Below, one piece after another: positions 55,646 to 64,000 of a stretch of 64,000 bases of DNA (position 1 is the stretch's first letter; each line of letters opens with the position of its first letter). A program made the translations under genes and the position numbers. Source of the stretch: Mya arenaria (lineage: Eukaryota > Mollusca > Bivalvia > Myida > Myidae); the NCBI RefSeq assembly GCF_026914265.1, contig NC_069129.1, positions 15,425,571 to 15,489,570 on the forward strand, written 5' to 3'. The notes under the pieces are model-generated. The model did no database searches. It saw only the letters and a list, made by a program, of their open reading frames with translations, and had not been told where the DNA came from.

Positions 55646-57121
55646 TATATCAAAGCGTTACACATTCTATTCGATAATTGTCCAGACATCAGATGGTCAA
55701 AAAACCCAGTAACTTCTCAAAAACAGCATAGAAATGTCCTTGTGAGCTACCATGAGGCAGATCATTTATAATGAAGATAAACCCAACAACTATGTCACAT
55801 CACTGACATCAGCACAGTTTACCTGTTTAGAAATAGCACATAATGGGTTCCCAGTTAAAAAAAAGCATGGAATGATATGACCTTGCAAGTCATGTGATCA
55901 TTTCATATCTTAAACTCAACTTTAAAGCATTGTAGCATTACATATAGCCCGGAATTAACATAACTGAGTTTTCCCATGCCGGTACAAATAAAAGGTGAAT
56001 TTCAAGCTATTGAAATGCATGTAACAGTCCAATGACTCTATTGTTTCCAAAGTAACGTGTATATATTACAACGGTTTAATTTTGTTTGTACCGGAGGATT
56101 AGGTTGGGTAAACCAGAATAGCTATAATTCCGGGCTACAACTATTTGCTGTGACTTTCAGCAGAGTTGACCTTCACTGTGTCTATGTCGTGACTAGCCTT
56201 TCAGTATACTAACCAAATCTGTGATATTTATATATATAATATATGCAAATTATATAGTTGAAAAGCATTCCTTTGGCTGCCATTTTAGAGCACCTGCTGA
56301 CACTGTATAGAAACACCAAATCTAATTGTACCCAAAGACAAAGCAATAATAGTTCCCATAATTGGGTATTGGAACCATGAGTTCACTGGACCACTTTATT
56401 GACTTTTACAGCAGGGTATGTATTGATCTGTAATTCATTTTTTTTCACAACAATATATAAAAGTTATGTAAATTCTAGACAATATTTTTAATTGTGTGCA
56501 ATTGTATTATGCGGTGTCCCTTTAAAAGATTAATAGTTTCATATCTAAATCATGCTCCAGTAAGAGTACTTAATTCTTTTAGGTATTGGATTTGTATCAA
56601 CACTGTTAATAAAACAGTACTGTCATATAATGAATACCACTGACACCAAAATGTGTGATTTAGGTGTATAAAATAGTGTTTTTGTTTACTAAATATGTGT
56701 CTGTTTTGATGGATTTCTCCAACTGTTTGAACAAACTAGTTTGGTCGTTAGCTAGTGAAAAGGAGTATAAACATTGTTTCACTAAAAGCAATATATAGGT
56801 ACCCTATGACTTGATATCAATATTATTCATGTTTGAAGTGTGTGTGGACATTTTTTTAAAAAAAGAAAAGATTACTATTACTATCTTTTGACTTTTCAAT
56901 GTTATAACCCTAGAGGGTATTTAGCCTTTCTCGTATGCAAGGCTCACGCCTGTCATTTTTCGGCTGTGAATTTTAACAAATTCACAGACAGGCTGAAAAA
57001 CAGACATTTTTTTCAAGTATTCTGTTTGTCATGTATAATATACTATGAGAAATTCGTCCCTCAAACTGTCTGAAGAGTGACAATATTAAATTTTTGAAAA
57101 AGATGATCACACAAGTTAAAT

Positions 57122-57181
57122 TGCACCAGCCAATTGTAACAACAAATTCCCAGGTCTGGGGGGAAACCAATAACTGGTGCA
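57122..57181. repeat. Deleted Harbinger-like MITE copy (60 bp)
   Basis: Both ends (TGCACCAGCCAATTGTAAC and ATAACTGGTGCA) match the MITE at 58595-58907, but almost the whole interior is missing. Confidence 0.5.
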
Positions 57182-57344
57182 TTGCATGCCACTTCCATGA
57201 GACAGAATTGTCATATTCGGAGGCAATTGTGCAGAGACCATGAAAAATACCGTCATGTTTACATGTTGAAAATAGACTTGGAAGATAAACAACCCTGAAT
57301 GCTTTATTTAACATGAACACCTTGAGACAACCACCTTATGAAAT

Positions 57345-57668
57345 AGAAAAAAATAGAAAAAGATGTAGCAAAAGGCAGATGTGGGAAACAAGAGTCCAGG
57401 TGCAATACCCTAGCTCTTTTACAAAGAGACCCCTTAGTTCCTTCACGGGCTAGGTGTGAAGCACTGATACACAGGGTGCAACTTACCTAGACTAAACCAG
57501 TACTGAATACACCACTTTTTCAAGCACTACACTGCCAGGCACCAGACAAGGGAGCTACATGTACTTGTACCAACTTTTAAGTATTTCAGTAAGAAGTGAC
57601 TTGGGAGTTTGAACCCTGACCTCCAACTCCTTAGGCGGACAACTTTACAACTGGGCATCGGAGACAGT
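57345..57668 (-). mobile_element. tRNA-derived SINE, ~320 bp
   Basis: On the minus strand it starts with ATGCCCAGTTGTAAAGTTGT (A box) and GTCAGGGTTCAAACTCCC (B box) at the usual tRNA spacing (GTCCGCCTAAGGAGTTGGAG between them). A 250-bp body follows, ending in a T/A-rich tail at about 57350. Confidence 0.6.
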
Positions 57669-57905
57669 TATAGATATCTACCGGCAGTATTTATCTACTG
57701 TGACAATTCACAAACATGTCTTTTTCATTTCTTAACTCCGGTGTACATGGTTGTAAACATCAGTTTTTTGGAGCATTTTAAATGTTTGACAACTATTTCC
57801 TCATGATAAATTGTTTTATTTTGTCCCATTACATGACAAGCAACCAACAATGTGGCTCTTACTTCTAAATAGAAGATTCTGATCTTGGTGATGAAATTCA
57901 CATAC

Positions 57906-57923
57906 CGTGACGTCAACTTTCAT
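57906..57923 (-). CDS. TDRD12: Possible first coding exon of the TDRD12-like gene (MKVDVT)
   Basis: ATGAAAGTTGACGTCACG is followed by a strong donor GTATGTG. A six-residue opening MKVDVT would suit a TDRD12 N-terminus (human MLQLLVLKIED). Weak evidence: no joining exon was found. Confidence 0.2.
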
Positions 57924-58058
57924 ATAACCTGTTCTAATAGCCCCACAATAACTTATGAAAAGAATTCAAACAGGAGTTATAGCAGGGCAGCTTAAAGAAT
58001 AATTATGACATTACTGGTTGACCATACGTGGTATATTTCCAAACAGGGCACAAATACT

Positions 58059-58326
58059 GATCACCTACTAATTGTAACCAGCCCCCCCCCCCAGGTCTGA
58101 CTTTCGGTCCAGCCAACCCCGGGGACAAACTGATGTTTAAACCCCAGCCAAATGCCCCCGCACCCCAGAGACTTTAAATAACGCCCAATCTCAGCTTAAT
58201 ATGGCCCTATGACAAAACCACCACGGTCACCTGGCCCTGCGGGGTCACCTGGAAAGTAAAAACACGGCCCTTTTCCCCGGTATACCCCAAGACCTGGGGG
58301 AACCGTGGTTACAATTGACTGGTGCA
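58059..58326. mobile_element. Harbinger-like MITE, copy 1 (left end diverged)
   Basis: Right end GTGGTTACAATTGACTGGTG CA followed by TTA; left end diverged but with AATTGTAACCAGCCCCCCC. The interior has AGGTCTGACTTTCGGTCCAG as in copy 2. Confidence 0.6.
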
Positions 58327-58594
58327 TTATTTGATGAATACAGGGCTTGCCTTGGTCATTAATTTCATCTTGTTTGTTGAGTACTTTTTAAAAAAAAAAA
58401 TGCCATTTAATGTAAATACGCTTAAAAATCATAATGTAGCACACGCGGGAATGACCTCAGAAGATTCATGTGCATTTTTGAGGTTTTGTGGTTATGTTAA
58501 CTTCAAGATATTTATAAATATAAATAATCTTAACATTTGAATTGCAATTGTTCCAAAAAACATTTGAAACAATAAATAACTTGAGTGAGGCTTA

Positions 58595-58907
58595 TGCACC
58601 AGTCAATTGTAACCATGCCCCCCCCTCCCTTTCTGGGGGATAGGGGGGATTTTGACTTTCAGCCCAGCCAACCCCAGCTAAAATCCCCGCCCTGCGGGCA
58701 CAAACAGATGGTAAGATCCCCGCCAAATGCCCCTGTCCGCCAGGGACCCTAGGTATATTTAAAGCGAAGACAAAACCACCTCATTCACCCGGCACTGTGG
58801 GGCCACCTGAAATGTAAAAACACGGCCCATTTCCCCAGCTATCCCTGGTATATACCCCACCCACACCCCCGGACCTAGGGGGGCCATGGTTACAATTGAC
58901 TGGTGCA
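58595..58907. mobile_element. Harbinger-like MITE, copy 2 (complete, 313 bp)
   Basis: Terminal inverted repeat TGCACCAGTCAATTGTAACC ATG at both ends, flanked by TTA at 58592-58594 and 58908-58910. GC-rich interior, no ORF. Confidence 0.75.
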
Positions 58908-59377
58908 TTACAGTAGTGTTTATTCAAAATAGCATCGGTATGATTTATAATTGTATTACCATGCAAGGAAACAGTATATGTGCCCTCCATAGCATAATTT
59001 TAATGGTGTTTTTCTTTCCATAATATGAACGATTTTTTTACATAAAAAAATATTAGGACGGGAATCTGTTGTCACATTAACCAAAGATGTTTCATACGAA
59101 ATTTTAACTTACAACAAAAAAGATAAGTGTGAAAAAACACTTAAAAAGTGTACGAATTTGTATCCTTAGCCTATATGTAGTCAAAGTAAAAACATAAAAA
59201 GAACTAACAAATAAAAAACATCAATTATTATTTTGGAATTGGATCGATGCCATTTTCACCGTTGGCTACGACGCTAAACTCAATTGAACAAAGTATTTAA
59301 ATTACACACATTTAACACCACTTATCTTCTCATGATTTCATACAAACATGCAACCAAGTATGCGTAAGTCTCGTTAC

Positions 59378-59470
59378 CGGCAACACATTTCCTTCTTCTA
59401 GGCAGCCATTTTTGTTACAGTCAGCATCACGGTAGTGTAGCACCGCGCATGCCCACACCACGTGACTATT
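59378..59470 (-). promoter_or_regulatory. Possible promoter and untranslated first exon of the TDRD12-like gene
   Basis: On the minus strand: CACGTG (59459-59464), GGGCATGCGCGG (NRF1-like), then AACAAAAATGGCTGCC (YY1-like initiator) and a donor TTGCCG|GTAACG at 59378. The ATG meets TAG at once, so the exon would be untranslated. It could serve another gene; link to TDRD12 is by orientation only. 59475-60640 shows nothing else. Confidence 0.35.
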
Positions 59471-60640
59471 TTAATATTCCATATATGGTAAAAACCGAAA
59501 AACTTACCACAGCCTAGTGCTATAGTTGAAAATAAGGTCATGAATGTTTGCCAAAATAACGACATGTCCCACTAAGATATTATAGTTACCGGCTATATTT
59601 ACGGTATCAGAACAATAACAAATGGCATTTACAGAACATACATGAGCTATGTCAGAAATTGGCATGGGCCCAGGCTATAAGTAATTGCAGAACGCCTGCT
59701 TAAAATTTTCATTACAGGAGAACCTATGTTTAATATATCTAAATGTCTTTATTGAAAATGGATTTTTTAAAGCTGAATGGTACTCAATGTCATTTGAGTA
59801 CGCCTTGCAATAAAATACAAATAATTTTTGAAATATTTAATGCATCCAATGACTTTGTTCATTTAATCAGTTACATGTATTTAATCCACGTTTAACGCGT
59901 ATTTTGTGTTTATGATCGAGAAAACTTGAAATTTAATATTGCAATTAATGAACATTATGTTCTAAAACAATGTTAGTATTGCAAGGGACATTTTGTCAGT
60001 ATATAAGTAAAGTAAAGTAAGTAAATAAAGTACATTCCTATTAAGGCTGCAATGACCCCGTCATCGAATCTTCCCGAAAGTTTCGTACGATCACATGTTT
60101 CAAACAAGGTTAGTTCAATAAAAAGGATGCCTTGTTGACTTTCGTACAACTACCAATTCAATGCGGCTTGCTTTGGAGGATTCCCTATCACAACATATGT
60201 TTACGGCATTTCCTACAATATCATATTTAATTAAATATTCGCTCAAACGTTGTCTTAGGATTGGACAGTACGTTCTTTTCGAGAACACTTTTGTTGTCCA
60301 GTAGCATACCGATAAGTCACTGAATTTCAGAAGGTCAAGAGAAAACACACACTCATATTATGTCATAAAGTTGAATTTCGCAAAACCTTGCATCTTTGAA
60401 ATGAGATTTTAGTAGCGCGTCATGTCTGAAAACGTGATTCAGAATGAGCATTTTCAAAATGCATACAGGGTCGTAGCAATATTTATGCAAAACGCTACAG
60501 AAACAAGCTCAGTAGCAAAAGGTTAAAACATAAACCCGGTTTAGTGGCATTGGGCAAACGCCAAATACATAGAACACAAAATTACAAACAAGAAACATAG
60601 AAGAACAGCACAAAACTCCACAAACAGCACAGTGCATACA

Positions 60641-60667
60641 TACTATATATATATATATATATATACA

Positions 60668-60707
<40 letters not shown>

Positions 60708-62886
60708 CATTAAGGAGACCGTATATTTTTACGGCATTAAAGAGACAATTTGTATATTTTTTGTTTTATACTTTATTTTGCTTTTTTGTTGATAATTTAG
60801 TATTGAAATGATCATTTATTATGAGTACAAAATTTAGGCTTCTTAAATTAATTAACAAAAATATACGTAATTTGCGGTCCCCTTAATAATTTGTAAGTAT
60901 GTTGCAGGTTTTAAGGGGCCAGGTATATATGTAGAAGGGTTTATGGAGACCAGTGTATATATAATATTATTTTTGAGGCATTAAGGGGACCATCCATATT
61001 TTATGGCATTAGGGGGACAAATTATATATATTTAACTTTTGACAGTATAGGCTCCCGTAACCTTAAGAGACAACTTGGTAAAAGTATTTTTTATAATTGT
61101 GTATAATAAATCCACAAACAATGACCAGTCGAAACGGGAGGACTGCAAATTTCATAGGATATTCATCGGAAATCTTTTACAGACCATCTCATTCATTAAA
61201 TGCAAGTCAGATTCAGTCACTTGGTCTCTGTACCGTTTGATAAACAAAATATATAATGACCAGGGGCGGATCCAGGAATTCTCGTTAGAAGGGGGCGTTA
61301 CTTAGGGGCGTTTGCAGGAGGATTGAGGGTTACTCAATCAAGTAATTTTTAATAATTTGTAGTCGGAAATGATGCATTATGAGTATATTTTATTATTTTC
61401 TTCTCATATATTGACACAAAAAGTAAACTTGGACGATTTTAGAGGGAGCGCACGCCAACTGCACCCCTTCTCAATCCGCTAGTGAATGGTGACTTAATAT
61501 TTGATATATTATGGTTAAATAGAACTTTCAGTTGAATTATATAGAAACTGTAAATGCTAAATACAAGTTCTGTGCTTGTAAAAACAATAAAAGTTTCGTC
61601 TGCACACGAATGTGTCTGTTAACGCTTGAACAGTTATATAGCTCATGATTAAAGAACATTGTTCATTGGGTTCATTGTGACCCATGGAAGTTTTTTTATT
61701 AAATTCCAACTTCCCCTTAAATTTTACTTGCCTAAAAGTTTAACCTAAGTCAATCAGGGGCCATAACTTGTATTAAGGATATGGAGTTTTGTAACCTCAT
61801 TGGCTTATGGTCCTGAACAATTGTGTGAAGTATTAAGTCAATTTAATGAAGGGTATAGAACGCCTTAACCAATAGGCTACGGAGACGGTTTTAATGCATG
61901 TACTCAATTGCAGATTCAGGGGGCGGGTTGGGGGTGGGGGGAATCGGTCCCAGCGCGCGCGCCGTCCCCCACCCCTTTGAATCGTCCGTTTATAATATGT
62001 TCTCAGTCAATATCGGGAAAAATACAATATTAAGATAAAAATGCACTATTTCGGACTATAAATTAGGGGAGTCTAACCCCCACCCCGGTCCAACATTTTA
62101 AGCCATTCAATTTCTGTTCTGAGGGAGGGACGGATGTGGAAAGATTAAGCCCATGAGTTTCACGTACCCCTTCTTAAGTCAATTCCTGGATCTGCCACTG
62201 ATATCTGTAATCAGATTTGTTGTTTCATAATGTTATTGTTCCTTTAAACAGTTTAAACCTTTTATGTCATCAACATAAACAGACGCATGTTCAGTAAAAA
62301 AATACTCTGTATACAACGTTCTCGTACTCCAGAGCGATGATGCTATGCATTATATTTATCACCATCTGACTGACTGAGTAACTGCCAAAACTTTTCCGTT
62401 TAAAGAGACTCTCTCATGTTTTGGCACCAAACATATTTTTTCTCGTAATGCATCTGAAAACACTTACATGTATATTTATTTTACTCCTTGGTACTGAAAT
62501 TGCAGAAATAACAGTAACCAGGTTGATTTTCTTACTTCAATTGCATTTTTTAAAAACGATTGAAGTAATGGAAGTTATTGGTTTATCACGTGATTATGTC
62601 AATCAACTGATTGTGCAACAGCCTTTTGTTGAATCGGATTAGTAACGCATTTCCAAATATTGGACTTCAAAGACTATATGTTAGCACATATCAACATTTA
62701 TTGAAGGGTTTCAGCCATCAATAGCTTAGCTTTAACACTTCGTTTGATACGCCATACATCTATAAAATCCAAGTAAAAGATGCATTTTTAAAACCCTTAA
62801 CGCTTCGCTTATATTCACTCAAAAACTCATGTTCGAAAGATTTAAAAAAGTATGTCATAATCATATCCTCTTTAGCGGCTGAGGAA
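60641..62886 (+). repeat. 2.2-kb composite repeat, inverted partner of 29305-31672
   Basis: Starts with (TA)n and GGGCATTAAGGAGACCGTAT and ends CTCTTTAGCGGCTGAG. The inner hAT-like part runs from CAGGGGCGGATCCAGGAATT (61262) to AATTCCTGGATCTGCCACTG (62202). Lacks the ~130-bp tRNA-like insert of the partner. Confidence 0.8.
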
Positions 62887-62927
62887 GCCGGTCCAAACTA
62901 TTCACATACTTTCCGAGTTTCTTAATA

Positions 62928-64000
62928 CGAGGGTATAGCCAGAAGTTCGTGGAATTCCTTAATACAATCAACACATTTCAATATTTTTCAACGAACGTCA
63001 CCTCGCTATAAAATCTATTTCAGCTGTAAATGACATAGAAAACTTCAAACTGATACATCAAATATAAAGGAAATTACAGCTTTTTCATTAACATGAGATC
63101 AGTATAGCCCGCGCAGTTCAAACGTCAGAATCTGACGTCAACGTCATAACTTATCAAAGAAAGAGCCGTTCGCCGCAATACAACGTCGAAGTCTCGCTAC
63201 CCACTGCCGCTAAATGTCACTAAACCACTCTGACTTGTAAAAATACAGGCGTGTCTGAGCTTCACTCTGTAGCGCCTGAAAGTCATTGAAGCGTTTACCT
63301 TTAGTTCACATTTAAGTTTCGGAAATAGGGCAAAATCGCATGGTGGTAGGTCTGGCGAATAAGGGGGGGGGGGGGGTGGGGAAGGATCTCCGCTTCAAGC
63401 TGGATTGTCGCGGTAGTATGTGCCTCCTCCGATCTATGCGCTGATGCATTTTCCTGGTGAAGAATCCACCCATCATGCAACGCCAGTGGTCTTTTAAATG
63501 CCATCGCCCTCTACAAGTCAGGCCTCAAAACCTTAAATGGAGAACATAACTGAGGCTTATAACATTTGTCGCGTTTTGCGTACTTCGTCAAATATAATTA
63601 AAACTAACACTTATTCAATCCCATATTTTTAATCATAAACTTTTTAAAACATTGTTTTATGCAGATTTTATCAAGTCCTAAATATTGATAAAAATGAATT
63701 TTGTTATATATCACTTTACCTTTTAGTAGGAAGCACCCGTCACAGAGTGGCTCTGCGGAACTGCATGGAGTAGGATAACACCGTGCACATCAAAGAAGAA
63801 AATGAACATATACTTTCCTATCGAGCAGGATGGTCGTGCCTTCTTCGGAGGCGGGGAACCGGTAGTCTTCCATTGACTGCTTTGCTGTTTTGTCTCAGGG
63901 TCGAAATAAAACAGTCAGGTTTCATCGCAAGTGACTATCTTCTCAAGAAAACGGTTTCCTTCCTTTTAGTACCGAGCTAAGAATCGGCGTGATTCCCGTA
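62928..64000 (-). mobile_element. Broken mariner transposon (runs off the window)
   Basis: Terminus CGAGGGTATAGCCAGAAGTT C next to a TA at 62926-62927. On the minus strand, 63727-63990 reads IVTCDET, then FYFDPETKQQSSQWKTTGSP and KYMFIFFFDVHGVILLHAVP, the first catalytic Asp region. 63301-63504 reads DGWILHQENASAH (second Asp-equivalent is E here) and ILPHPP; the rest, YSPDLPPCDFALFPKLKCEL then FNDFQALQSEAQTRLYFYKS, lies in other frames. Frameshifts, at least two stops, an Asp-to-Glu change and about 190 bp of AT-rich DNA between the two halves show that it is dead. Confidence 0.88.

Noticed and set aside
57585-57668. Possible tRNA gene on the minus strand
   Set aside because: A and B boxes are clear but the acceptor stem does not pair and a SINE-like body follows.

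Overview
The window looks like nuclear DNA of a bivalve mollusc, probably a heterodont. The evidence is AT-rich intergenic sequence, short exons (51-230 bp) spread over kilobases of repeat-filled introns, many small mobile elements with tandem-repeat cores, tRNA-derived SINE heads, and a single-exon Mab-21/cGAS-like gene of the kind that is strongly expanded in bivalves. Gene identities come from reading translations by eye and from memory of protein families; no search was run.

The backbone is one large minus-strand gene from about 55.0 kb (possibly a promoter near 59.4 kb) down to a stop at 1357. It encodes a TDRD12-like protein, a Tudor-domain factor of the piRNA pathway in germ-line granules. 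About two dozen exons could be placed, nearly all with consistent splice phase: a pre-helicase segment (55.0-54.4 kb), the end of the helicase region (51.1-50.1 kb), a C-x8-C-x5-C-x3-H zinc finger (47.2/44.4 kb), the family Tudor domain (44.0-35.8 kb), a further classical Tudor domain (17.0-12.5 kb) and an alpha-helical ARM-like tail (8.3-1.36 kb). The ATPase core was not found. Two tail exons lie in a 2,481-bp near-identical tandem duplication (5133-7613 and 7614-10094) that would break the reading frame if all copies were spliced in.

A second gene sits on the plus strand in the 18.7-kb intron between exons at 17.0 and 35.8 kb: an intronless Mab-21/cGAS-like nucleotidyltransferase ORF (33514-35490) that carries on in the next frame to 35686 after an A8 run. 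It has a probable 5' UTR exon ending at 31872 and a poly(A) signal at 35698. The same intron has plus-strand exon-like pieces of an unrecognised gene (19.8-23.3 kb) and a decayed stretch with a VGHTQEDID motif (25.4-26.7 kb).

Mobile and repeat DNA fills the rest. There are Helitron/pearl-like elements with internal tandem repeats (6.1-10.7, 36.3, 42.1, 45.7 and 47.3-49.4 kb, the last containing a second element); Harbinger-like elements with TTA target duplications (10776-11825, 58595-58907); hAT-like elements (28.7, 40.1 kb); nested TIR elements (21.1-23.1 kb); a pair of inverted 2.2-2.4 kb composite repeats (29.3-31.7 and 60.6-62.9 kb); and a broken mariner at the right edge. No LTR or virus-derived element was recognised.

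The most unusual signal is in the TDRD12 introns. Three tandem arrays (10.7-12.57, 13.2-13.76 and 13.76-15.83 kb) have repeat units that are copies of the adjoining exon-intron junction, so tens of donor-like and several acceptor-like sites lie directly beside the real ones.
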